Assembly: GCA_020073645.1 (NCBI GenBank)
Contig: JAIQET010000044.1
Coordinates: 1 to 36,360, forward strand
From: Terriglobia bacterium
GTDB lineage: Bacteria; Acidobacteriota; Terriglobia; Terriglobales; Acidobacteriaceae
Length of the DNA stretch: 36,360 nt
Direction: 5' to 3'
Below are positions 23,545 through 30,936 of the stretch, piece by piece. Under the pieces are notes generated by a model. It did no database searches, was not told the origin of the DNA, and worked only from the letters and a program-made list of their open reading frames with translations. The translations under genes and the position numbers were made by a program. Positions within the stretch are counted from its first letter, which is position 1; every line of letters starts with the position of its first letter.

Positions 23545-23880
23545 ATGGACGCCGTGCAAACCGCCATCGTCGAACGCGTCGCCGAGCAGCATCGCCACCA
23601 CGCCAAGGGCCAGTTCTTCTGGGTTTGGGGCGCGTTGCTGGTTATCACCGCCATCGAGGTCTACCTCGGATACCAGAACATGCAACCGGTCCGCATGCTT
23701 AGCATCCTGATGGGACTTTCCATCATCAAGGCCGCCCTGATCATCGCCTACTTCATGCACATGAAGTTTGAGGTTACGCGCATGAGGTGGCTGACCATGG
23801 CTTCGCTGGTGTTCTGCCTGGCCATGATGTGCGTGTTCTTCCCCGATGCTTTCCGCATCTTGCATTTGGCGGTGCGATGA
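23545..23880 (+). CDS. Cytochrome c oxidase subunit IV (prokaryotic type)
   Basis: 111 aa with three predicted membrane helices (FFWVWGALLVITAIEVYLGY; MLSILMGLSIIKAALIIAYFMHMKFE; WLTMASLVFCLAMMCVFF). The IIKAALIIAYFMHMKFE segment is the recognised signature of prokaryotic COX4/CyoD-like subunits. It supports assembly of the CuB centre in subunit I. It overlaps the next gene by 4 bp (ATGA). Confidence 0.92.
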   Translation: MDAVQTAIVERVAEQHRHHAKGQFFWVWGALLVITAIEVYLGYQNMQPVRMLSILMGLSIIKAALIIAYFMHMKFEVTRMRWLTMASLVFCLAMMCVFFPDAFRILHLAVR

Positions 23881-24119
23881 AACCGCGCCTGGCCGCACTC
23901 GGGTTGCTGGTGCTGCTCTGGGCGGGCCCTGCTTTCGGTCAGGGTTGTGCCATGTGCTACAGCAACGCCTCGGGAACCACGAAAGAAGGCCAGCGCGCCA
24001 TCAGCCGCGGCGTGCTGGTGTTGCTGGTTCCGCCGGTTGGCTTTATGACGCTTGGAGTGGGCCTGGCCTTCCGCTACGGCAAAAGGCGCGATGAAGCCCA
24101 ACTGAGAACCGAGAACTAG
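23877..24119 (+). CDS. Small exported membrane protein with CAMCY motif at the end of the cox operon
   Basis: 80 aa, ATG at 23877 overlapping the subunit IV stop. It has a signal peptide (MKPRLAALGLLVLLWAGPAFGQ), then GCAMCYSNASGTTKEGQRAISRG with a CxxC pair just outside the membrane, one membrane helix (VLVLLVPPVGFMTLGVGLAF) and a short basic cytoplasmic tail. I do not know a named family. Position and the CxxC suggest a role in copper or haem delivery or redox maintenance of the oxidase (inference). No His follows the CxxC, so it is not a haem c site. Confidence 0.8.
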   Translation: MKPRLAALGLLVLLWAGPAFGQGCAMCYSNASGTTKEGQRAISRGVLVLLVPPVGFMTLGVGLAFRYGKRRDEAQLRTEN

Positions 24120-24163
24120 GAACTGATAACTGGGTTTCTCACAAGAGTTGTTCCCTGTACTCG

Positions 24164-24341
24164 AAGTCCCCGGTAGTGGTGCAGTTTGAGTTCGTCCGAT
24201 GGCCTTCTTTGCGCCCTTTGCGAATCCTTGGCGTACTTTGCGGTTTAAGACCTTTTGCCGCAAAGCTCGCAAAGAAAGGCCGCAAAGTCCGCAAAGCAAG
24301 AGGTGGTCGAGATTCTCAGACTGCACCACTACCAAGTCCCC
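24164..24341. mobile_element. MITE-like element with 19-bp terminal inverted repeats and 8-bp target duplication
   Basis: The left end GGTAGTGGTGCAGTTTGAG (24172-24190) and the right end (24315-24333), read in reverse complement, match at 18 of 19 positions. Both are flanked by the direct repeat AAGTCCCC (24164-24171 and 24334-24341). The 162-bp body has no gene and is itself a long imperfect hairpin of CTTTGCG/CGCAAAG units. This is the architecture of a non-autonomous transposon moved by an enzyme encoded elsewhere. It fills most of the cox-uvrA gap. Confidence 0.75.
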
Positions 24342-24372
24342 GCCCCCACAGAAAGTCACCGGTCAACTGTCT

Positions 24373-24378
24373 TATAAT
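24373..24378 (+). promoter_or_regulatory. Candidate uvrA -10 box
   Basis: A consensus TATAAT lies 101 bp before the uvrA ATG and 31 bp after the MITE-like element. No good -35 is present 16-18 bp upstream, and I see no SOS-box-like palindrome. The remaining leader (24379-24478) is GC-rich with no recognised structure. Confidence 0.4.
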
Positions 24379-24478
24379 AGAGAGATTCTGTAGCCCTCCC
24401 GAAGCCACCAGAGGACCCTCCCCTGCGGACTGTCCCCAGTGAGCGGCCCGGAGCGGCTGCGGTGGGTCGCCTTGACTG

Positions 24479-27442
24479 ATGTCCACGGAAACCATTGTTG
24501 TTCGCGGCGCGCGGGTTCACAACCTCAAGAACATCGATTTTGAAATCCCGCATAACTCGCTGACCGTCGTCACCGGCGTGTCCGGATCGGGCAAGTCGTC
24601 CCTTGCCTTCGACACCATTTACGCCGAGGGCCAGCGCCGCTACGTCGAATCGCTCTCGGCTTACGCCCGCCAGTTTCTGGAACGCATCGAGAAGCCAGAT
24701 GCCGACGTCATCGACGGCATCGCCCCCGCCGTAGCCATCCGGCAGAAGAACACCACCCGCAACCCGCGCTCCACCGTCGCCACAGCAACGGAGATCTACG
24801 ACTATCTGCGGCTGCTGTTTGCCCGCGTCGGACGCACCTACTGCCTACAGTGCGGCAACCAGGTCAAGAAAGACACGGTGGATGAAGTCGCTGGCGCCGT
24901 GCTTGCCATGGGAGAGGGCACGCGCCTGAATGTCCTGTTCCCACTGCACGTCCCGGCAGTCGCGATCGAGAGCGACAAGCCCAAGCGCCAGAAAAAAAGT
25001 AGCGCCGGCGTCTCGCCGGCTGTCGCGGGGGCGTCCCGCCCCCGCCCCGCACGGGAGAGCAGCGCTCTATCCGACGCCCTTAAGACTCGCCTCTTCGACC
25101 TCCGCAAGCGCGGCTTTAACCGCCTCTACCAGAATGGCCAGATCTTCGAGTTCTCGACCCCCGAATCCCTGCTCGACGTCAATTTCGCCGATCCTGTCTT
25201 TCTGCTGGTGGACCGCCTCGCCGTCTCCCTCGACGCCCGCGCTCGCATCGTAGATGCCGTCGAGATCAGCTACCGCGAAGCCGGAGAAGTCATTTTCGAA
25301 ACCGCCCCGCGCGATGATCAACCGTCACAGCAAGTGCGCTTCTCCCACCGCTTCGAGTGCAAGCACTGCAACCTTCGTTACGAAGAGCCCGAGCCGCGCC
25401 TGTTCTCCTTCAACAATCCGTATGGCGCCTGTCCGCGCTGCCAGGGGTTCGGCAACACCATTGACTTCGATCTCGATCTCGTAATTCCCGACAAGACCAA
25501 GACGCTGAACGAGGGCGCTATCGAGCCTTGGACCAAGCCCAAGTACCGTCCCCTATTCACCGAGCTGAAACGTTTTGCGCGCCAGGCGGACATCCCGCTC
25601 GATGTGCCCTGGTTGGAGCTTAGTCCCGAGCACCAGCGCCTGGTCATTCAGGGCGAAGGCCGTTTCTTCGGTGTGCGCGGCTTTTTCAATCACCTGGAGC
25701 GCAAGAAATACAAGCTGCACGTGCGCGTCTTCCTCAGCCGCTATCGCGGATATTCGATGTGCTCCACTTGTGGCGGCGCCCGCCTCCGTCCCGAAGCCCG
25801 CCAGGTGAAGATCAACGGCAAGAACATCTGTGACGTGTGCAGCATGACAGTAGAGGAATCGTCGAAGTTCTTTGAACAGGTTCGACTGACGGATCAAGAA
25901 GCCGCCATCGCGGAAAAGCTCCTGCAGGAAATTCAGGAGCGCCTGCGCTTCCTTAACGACGTGGGCCTGGAATACCTGACGTTGGACCGGCTCGCCTCCA
26001 CGCTCTCCGGAGGTGAGGCCCAGCGCATTCAGCTTGCTACCTCGCTGGGCTCGCGCCTGGTGGGAACGCTGTACGTTCTCGATGAGCCCTCCATCGGCCT
26101 GCACAGCCGTGACACCCACCGCCTGATTCGGATCCTTCACGACCTGCGCGATCTCGGCAATACCATCCTCGTAGTCGAGCACGATCCCGACGTCATGCGC
26201 GCTTCCGATCGCATCCTCGATCTCGGTCCCGGCGCCGGCGAGAACGGAGGCAAGGTCATCGCAGTCGGAACCTATGACGAAATTCGCAAGACTCCGGCTT
26301 CCCTGACCGGCCGCTATCTTGCGGGAGAACTTCGCATCCAGTTGCCCAACGTTCGTCGCAAGCCCGGTTCACGGCAGATCCGGATTCATGGCGCGCGCGC
26401 CCATAACCTCAAGCGCATTGACCTCGCCATCCCGCTGGGTATGATCGTGGCCATCACCGGCGTCTCCGGTTCCGGCAAATCCACCCTGCTGCACGACGTG
26501 CTCTACCAGGCTTTGTCCACTGCCAAGAAGCAGGTCAACACCGCGCCGCCACCGGCGGCATCATGGGATCGCTTGGAAGGTGCGGAATTCATCGACGAAG
26601 TGGTGCTGGTGGACCAATCCCCTATCGGCCGCACTCCGCGCTCCAATCCGGTCACATACATCAAGGCGTTCGACGGCATTCGCGACCTGTTTGCTTCCCT
26701 GCCCGAGGCACAGAAACGCGGTTTTGCCGCTGGACACTTCTCCTTCAACATCCCCGGCGGCCGCTGCGAAACCTGCCAGGGTGACGGCACGGTCACCGTC
26801 GAGATGCAGTTCCTTGCTGACGTCGAACTGATCTGCGAAGAATGCAAAGGCACGCGCTACAAGCCACAGGTGCTGGAAGTCCGTTCCCGCGGCAAGAACA
26901 TCCACGAGGTCTTGAACCTCACCGTCAAGGAAGCCCTGCAATTTTTTGCTGGCGTCCCCAAGGTGGTGGACAAGCTGCGGGTGCTCGAAGAAGTTGGGCT
27001 GGGCTACCTGCGGCTGGGCCAGTCAGCCACTACCCTCTCCGGCGGCGAAGCCCAACGCATGAAGCTGGCGGCGCACTTGCAGCCGGCGGCGCGGGAGATC
27101 GGGCGCTCCCACGCTGAAGGACATCACCGCAATCGCATCTTGTATATCTTTGATGAGCCCACTACCGGCCTGCATTTCGACGACGTGAGCAAACTACTCT
27201 CCGCCTTCCGCCGTCTAATCGACGCAGGTGGCTCGATTCTGGTGATTGAGCATAATCTGGAAGTGATCAAGACTGCGGATTGGGTGATCGACCTCGGCCC
27301 GGAAGGCGGCGAACGCGGAGGCTACGTGATTGGTGCCGGTCCGCCCGAGGCGATCGCCAAGCTGCCCAACTCATACACCGGAAAGTTTCTGTCGCGTGTG
27401 TTAAACGGAAATGGATCGTCGCGCACCAATGGCCGGAAATAG
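24479..27442 (+). CDS. uvrA: Excinuclease ABC subunit A, carrying an in-frame repeat-derived insert
   Basis: 987 aa. UvrA is the damage-recognition ATPase of nucleotide excision repair. First ATPase: Walker [10 protein letters not shown], signature [17 protein letters not shown], Walker [12 protein letters not shown]. Second ATPase: [43 protein letters not shown]. Zinc-binding cysteines in CKHC...CPRC, and CETC...CEEC in the [15 protein letters not shown] region. It is about 45 residues longer than typical. Much of this is residues 170-200, where a REP-like DNA repeat reads through as [16 protein letters not shown]. The insert sits in a linker before [17 protein letters not shown], near the UvrB-binding domain, and the frame is intact, so the protein is likely functional. 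Confidence 0.97.
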   Translation: MSTETIVVRGARVHNLKNIDFEIPHNSLTVVTGVSGSGKSSLAFDTIYAEGQRRYVESLSAYARQFLERIEKPDADVIDGIAPAVAIRQKNTTRNPRSTVATATEIYDYLRLLFARVGRTYCLQCGNQVKKDTVDEVAGAVLAMGEGTRLNVLFPLHVPAVAIESDKPKRQKKSSAGVSPAVAGASRPRPARESSALSDALKTRLFDLRKRGFNRLYQNGQIFEFSTPESLLDVNFADPVFLLVDRLAVSLDARARIVDAVEISYREAGEVIFETAPRDDQPSQQVRFSHRFECKHCNLRYEEPEPRLFSFNNPYGACPRCQGFGNTIDFDLDLVIPDKTKTLNEGAIEPWTKPKYRPLFTELKRFARQADIPLDVPWLELSPEHQRLVIQGEGRFFGVRGFFNHLERKKYKLHVRVFLSRYRGYSMCSTCGGARLRPEARQVKINGKNICDVCSMTVEESSKFFEQVRLTDQEAAIAEKLLQEIQERLRFLNDVGLEYLTLDRLASTLSGGEAQRIQLATSLGSRLVGTLYVLDEPSIGLHSRDTHRLIRILHDLRDLGNTILVVEHDPDVMRASDRILDLGPGAGENGGKVIAVGTYDEIRKTPASLTGRYLAGELRIQLPNVRRKPGSRQIRIHGARAHNLKRIDLAIPLGMIVAITGVSGSGKSTLLHDVLYQALSTAKKQVNTAPPPAASWDRLEGAEFIDEVVLVDQSPIGRTPRSNPVTYIKAFDGIRDLFASLPEAQKRGFAAGHFSFNIPGGRCETCQGDGTVTVEMQFLADVELICEECKGTRYKPQVLEVRSRGKNIHEVLNLTVKEALQFFAGVPKVVDKLRVLEEVGLGYLRLGQSATTLSGGEAQRMKLAAHLQPAAREIGRSHAEGHHRNRILYIFDEPTTGLHFDDVSKLLSAFRRLIDAGGSILVIEHNLEVIKTADWVIDLGPEGGERGGYVIGAGPPEAIAKLPNSYTGKFLSRVLNGNGSSRTNGRK
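24999..25050 (+). repeat. REP-like repeat inside the uvrA coding sequence
   Basis: The 22 bp at 24999-25020 begin GTAGCGCCGGCG and differ at one position from the intergenic unit at 30626-30647. A second palindrome-like GC-rich part (GGGGGCGTCCCGCCCCC, 25027-25043) follows. It is read in a frame where GTAG is split (AGT AGC), so no stop arises. Confidence 0.75.
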
Positions 27443-28829
27443 ACAACTGTGTAGGCGCGGCTCGTGTGGGGACGGGTCTCTGACTTGTCCCAGCCGAGCG
27501 AAGCTCGGCGGCGCGGGGAGTCCCCCTGCGCTCGTGACGCTGCTTGCCTTCGCACTGTGCTTCGGGGCCAGTGCTCCTGCCCAGACCACCGGCAGAACCG
27601 TCCGCCACCACACCGTTGCCGTTGAAGATTCTTCGCAACCTCCCGAACTCACGCAGGCCGAAGCCGCCATCGAAAAAAAAGACTATGCCGCCGCCGAGCC
27701 GCTGCTGAAGAAGGTGGTCGCCGCCGCTCCCGGCAACTACACTGCCTGGTTTGATCTGGGATTCGTCTACAACGCGCTCGGCAACACCGAAGAATCCATC
27801 GCCGCCTACCGCAAGTCAGTAGATGCCAAGCCCGACGTTTTCGAGTCCAACCTCAATCTCGGCCTGATGCTCGTCAAAGCCGGCCAGCCGGAGGCGGAAC
27901 AGTTTCTCCGCGCCGCCACCGCGCTGAAACCGACTTCTCAAGTGGAGGAAGGTCTCGCGCGCGCCTGGCTTTCGCTGGCTCACCTTCTCGAAGCCACCAA
28001 GCCCGACGATGCTCTTGCGGCCTACCGCCAATCCGCCGCGCTCAAGCCCAAGGACCCCGAGCCTCATCTTGCCGCCGGCCTGCTGCTGGAAAAAGGCAAC
28101 CACTTCGCCGACGCCGAGCAGGAGTACAAGCAGGTCCTGGCGATCGACCCGCAGTCTGCCGATGCCCTCACTGGCCTGGCTAACATCTACATGCGCGGCC
28201 GCCGTTTCACCGACGCCGAAGCGACTCTACGCCAGCTGGTCGCTTTGCATCCCGATGACCCCGGCGCCCACATGCAACTCGGCCGCATGTTCGCCATTGC
28301 CGGGCAGAACGACGAAGCCATAGCTGAACTTCAGGCCGCCTTGAAAATCGCTCCCGGAGATGCTGGGGCACAACGCGATTTAGCCGACCTCTACGTCAAC
28401 GCCGGAAAATACGATTTGGCCGAGGTCCTGTACCGTTCGCTGCTGGCGGCCAATCCAAAAGATGCCGTGTTGCACCAGGGACTGGGCCACGCATTCCTGA
28501 AGCAGCGTAAATTTCCCGAGGCCCAGCAGGAATTCCTGGCAGCGGTCAACCTGAAACCTGACCTGGGCAGTGCCTACGGCGATCTGGCCATCGCGGCCGA
28601 CGAGAACAAGAATTACGAACTGGCGCTCAAGGCTCTGGATGCGCGCGCCCGCTATCTGCCCGAAATTCCGGTCAGTTACTTCATGCGCGCCACCGCCTAT
28701 GACCACTTGCGCGACTACAAGGCGGCGGCGGAAAATTATCATCACTTTCTGGAAGTCGCGAACGGCCAATTCCCCGATCAGGAGTGGCAGGCGCGGCACC
28801 GCTTAATCGCTATCGAACCGAAGAAATAA
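27429..28829 (+). CDS. Tetratricopeptide-repeat protein, probably exported
   Basis: 466 aa from ATG 27429, which overlaps the uvrA end; ATG 27411 and GTG 27534 are in-frame alternatives. A hydrophobic stretch (VTLLAFALCFGASAPAQ) resembles a signal peptide but comes about 35 residues after the ATG. The DNA between (27484-27528, with palindrome CCGAGCGAAGCTCGG) looks repeat-derived, so the GTG may be the real start. From residue about 75 on, 10 or so TPR units follow, e.g. YTAWFDLGFVYNALGNTEESIAAYRKSVDAKP, EPHLAAGLLLEKGNHFADAEQEYKQVLAIDP, GAHMQLGRMFAIAGQNDEAIAELQAALKIAP. TPRs mediate protein assembly; the partner is unknown. Followed by two small exported proteins. Confidence 0.85.
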   Translation: MAGNRQLCRRGSCGDGSLTCPSRAKLGGAGSPPALVTLLAFALCFGASAPAQTTGRTVRHHTVAVEDSSQPPELTQAEAAIEKKDYAAAEPLLKKVVAAAPGNYTAWFDLGFVYNALGNTEESIAAYRKSVDAKPDVFESNLNLGLMLVKAGQPEAEQFLRAATALKPTSQVEEGLARAWLSLAHLLEATKPDDALAAYRQSAALKPKDPEPHLAAGLLLEKGNHFADAEQEYKQVLAIDPQSADALTGLANIYMRGRRFTDAEATLRQLVALHPDDPGAHMQLGRMFAIAGQNDEAIAELQAALKIAPGDAGAQRDLADLYVNAGKYDLAEVLYRSLLAANPKDAVLHQGLGHAFLKQRKFPEAQQEFLAAVNLKPDLGSAYGDLAIAADENKNYELALKALDARARYLPEIPVSYFMRATAYDHLRDYKAAAENYHHFLEVANGQFPDQEWQARHRLIAIEPKK

Positions 28830-28834
28830 TCGCC

Positions 28835-29275
28835 ATGCGCACCTGGGCCATCGTTCTCGCCATCCTGATCGCCGCCTCGCCGGCTCTCGCGTTCAAGGAG
28901 GAAACTCTCCAGCAACTGATCGCCCGGGCGGAAGCGGCCCGCCTGGAAGACCGCCCGCCCCTCTATGCCGAAATCGCCGAGCGGCAACTCAAGTCCGCCG
29001 ACCAGTTGTACACGGCTGGTAAGGTGGACGATGCCGGCACCGCCGTGAACGACGTGGTCACCTTCTGCGAAAAGGCTACCCATGCCGCTACTAAGTCCGG
29101 CAAGAAGCTCAAGAATACGGAAATCGCGGTGCGCAAAATGGCGGCCAAGCTGCGCGACATCCGGCGCAACCTGGCCTTCGAAGACCAGGCGCCGGTCAAG
29201 GCGGCGGCAGACCGCCTGGAAAACATGCGCACCGAATTGTTGTCCCATATGTTCGGCGGAAAGAATCAGAAATGA
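28835..29275 (+). CDS. Small exported helical protein of unknown function
   Basis: 146 aa from ATG 28835, with a clear signal peptide (MRTWAIVLAILIAASPALA). The mature protein is almost wholly helical and charged (LQQLIARAEAARLEDRPPLYAEIAERQLKSADQLY; VNDVVTFCEKATHAATKSGKKLKNTEIAVRKMAAKLRDIRR), like a small helical bundle. I do not recognise the family. It begins 5 bp after the TPR gene stop and overlaps the next gene by 4 bp, so the three genes are one operon and likely one periplasmic complex (inference). Confidence 0.82.
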   Translation: MRTWAIVLAILIAASPALAFKEETLQQLIARAEAARLEDRPPLYAEIAERQLKSADQLYTAGKVDDAGTAVNDVVTFCEKATHAATKSGKKLKNTEIAVRKMAAKLRDIRRNLAFEDQAPVKAAADRLENMRTELLSHMFGGKNQK

Positions 29276-29838
29276 TCCACACTCGCCACACCTTCGCCTG
29301 CTGTCTTCTGTCGCTGCTGCTGCTGTCCGCCGCATGGGCCGAACGGCGCCGCGATCCCCTGACTCCGCCGGAAATCGATGAGTTGCGCGATGCCGCACAA
29401 GAACCCGATGAACGCCTCAAGCTGTACGTCAAGTTTGCTCGTGCCCGCCTCGATACTCTCGAGAAGACGCGGACTGATCCCAAAGTGACCAACCGGGGCC
29501 AACAAGTCCACGACCGCTTGCAGGATTTCCTCGACGTGTACGACGAACTGAACGACAACATCGACACCTTCGCCGACCGCAAGGATGACATACGCAAGAC
29601 GCTGAAGATGATTATCGATGCTGACACCGAGTTCCAGGCCAAGCTTCGCGCCCTCAAAGATTCCGCTACTGCCGGTCCGGAAGAAGCCAAGCAGTACGAA
29701 TTCCTGCTGGCTAACGCCCTCGATACCCTCGACAGCAGCGCCCAGGACCACCGCCAGTTGCTGACCGAACAGGAAGAGTTAGCCAAGCAGAAAAAACTGG
29801 TGAAACCTGACGCCCAGGACTCGCGAAAACCCCACTGA
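29272..29838 (+). CDS. Second small exported helical protein of unknown function
   Basis: 188 aa; ATG overlaps the upstream stop (ATGA). Signal peptide HTFACCLLSLLLLSAAWA, with two Cys that do not form a clear lipobox. The mature part is helical and acidic (LTPPEIDELRDAAQEPDERLKLYVKFARARLDTLEKTR; VHDRLQDFLDVYDELNDNIDTFADRKDDIRKTLKMII; YEFLLANALDTLDSSAQDHRQLLTEQEELAKQ), probably a coiled-coil bundle. Similar in style, though not in obvious sequence, to the preceding protein. No function can be assigned. Confidence 0.82.
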   Translation: MIHTRHTFACCLLSLLLLSAAWAERRRDPLTPPEIDELRDAAQEPDERLKLYVKFARARLDTLEKTRTDPKVTNRGQQVHDRLQDFLDVYDELNDNIDTFADRKDDIRKTLKMIIDADTEFQAKLRALKDSATAGPEEAKQYEFLLANALDTLDSSAQDHRQLLTEQEELAKQKKLVKPDAQDSRKPH

Positions 29839-29918
29839 GGCTGCCGGATCGCGAGAGTCGGGCGGAACCTTGCGGTTATCTGGGATGGGAGATTTTCCCG
29901 TGCTAATCTAATTCCAAG

Positions 29919-30605
29919 GTGAGGGACCGGCTGCTCCACATATTTCAGGAAACCTATGGCGAACTCAGCCCCCGTTCGCCCACGCCGGAGTTCACCATCG
30001 AGTTTTTCGCCTTCACCAACATCAACCACACCATCCGCTTGCGCCAGGGCAAGCTCCTGGTTCGGCTCTCTGATCTGCTCGAAGGCGCGCCGGAACCGGT
30101 GTTGCGTGCTCTTGCCCATATTCTGCTGGCCAAGATGTATCGCAAACCGATCGCACCCGCCCACGCTACCCGCTACCGTCGTTACGTATCCAGCCACGAA
30201 ATCACGCGCAAGGCGCACCTGGTTCGCCAAATGCGTGGCCGCAAGCGCATCGCATCTGCGAAAGGCCATACTTACGACCTGGAAGCGGTTTTCGACGACT
30301 TGAACACCCGCTTTTTTCACGGCTTGCTGGCCCGGCCGCGGATGACCTGGAGCCGCGACCACGCCCGCAACAGCCTCGGCCACTACGACCCCGCACACAA
30401 CGCTATCGTGGTCAGTCGCGTCTTTGATCATCCCCACGTGCCCCGCTACGCCGTGGAATACATCGTCTACCACGAGATGCTGCACCTGAAGCATCCGGTG
30501 AAGCTGCGCGGCAGCCGGCGCTGCGTGCATTCGGCTGAGTTCCAGGCGGAGGAAAAACTGTTCCCTCACCTGGACAAAGCCAGGCAGTTTCTGAAACAGC
30601 TGTAG
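29919..30605 (+). CDS. SprT-like zinc metalloprotease domain protein
   Basis: 228 aa with a GTG start and no strong ribosome-binding site. The zinc site is in VEYIVYHEMLHLKHP (HExxH), with a third His in the downstream HSAEFQAEEKLFPHL segment. LEAVFDDLNTRFFHGLLARPRMTWSRDHARNSLGHYDPAHNAIVVSRVFD is the SprT/YgjP-like core. SprT-like proteins are related to Spartan, which degrades DNA-protein crosslinks; for bacterial members the role is mostly unproven. No signal peptide. The TAG stop is part of a GTAGCGCCGG repeat sequence. Confidence 0.9.
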   Translation: MRDRLLHIFQETYGELSPRSPTPEFTIEFFAFTNINHTIRLRQGKLLVRLSDLLEGAPEPVLRALAHILLAKMYRKPIAPAHATRYRRYVSSHEITRKAHLVRQMRGRKRIASAKGHTYDLEAVFDDLNTRFFHGLLARPRMTWSRDHARNSLGHYDPAHNAIVVSRVFDHPHVPRYAVEYIVYHEMLHLKHPVKLRGSRRCVHSAEFQAEEKLFPHLDKARQFLKQL

Positions 30606-30813
30606 CGCCGGAGGACGTCTCAGCCGTAGCGCCGGCGTCCCGCCGGCCACGAAAAGCGTAGGCCGTGGCACAGCTTCGCCGGCCCACTCATTTCGACTTT
30701 GCTCCGGGCAGGATCTCAACCAGCAGAAAGCGGGAATTGGGATGACGCCGTGTGCACGGACCCACTGACACAGGGACCTGCGTTCCTGGTGGCCGGCGGG
30801 ACGCCGGCGATAC
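30602..30813. repeat. Pair of inverted REP-like units (BIME-like)
   Basis: Unit 1 (30626-30650) begins GTAGCGCCGGCG; unit 2 (30789-30813) is its reverse complement with one mismatch over 25 bp. Each unit is internally palindromic (GCCGGCG, TCC, CGCCGGC). A partial third GTAGCGCCGG at 30602-30611 supplies the stop codon of the SprT-like gene. The 138 bp between the units show no gene. Confidence 0.72.
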
Positions 30814-30821
30814 GGCCCCAA

Positions 30822-30848
30822 GTGATGCAAATCACAACAGGTTGTGAT
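30822..30848 (+). promoter_or_regulatory. Overlapping palindromes upstream of the iron operon
   Basis: ATCACAACAGGTTGTGAT (30831-30848) is a perfect inverted repeat with the same ATCACA and TGTGAT arms and spacing as the cox site at 19321-19338. It overlaps GTGATGCAAATCAC (30822-30835), an FNR/DNR-like TGAT-N4-ATCA arrangement. Both lie just upstream of the -35 box, a typical activator position. Confidence 0.55.
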
Positions 30849-30856
30849 CCGATGCG

Positions 30857-30915
30857 TTGACGCCCGGAAGCCGCGCAGACTATCCTAAGTACTTGAAATT
30901 GAAAATCATTTTCAA
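30857..30915 (+). promoter_or_regulatory. Iron-operon promoter with Fur box
   Basis: TTGACG (30857-30862), an 18-bp spacer and TATCCT (30881-30886) form a promoter. Downstream, TTGAAAATCATTTTCAA (30899-30915) is a perfect 17-bp palindrome matching the core of the Fur consensus and covering the start of the transcript. Repression by Fur with iron is inferred. The gap as a whole (30606-30936) has no gene. Confidence 0.72.
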
Positions 30916-30936
30916 AATCACCGGGGCCCATTCCTG

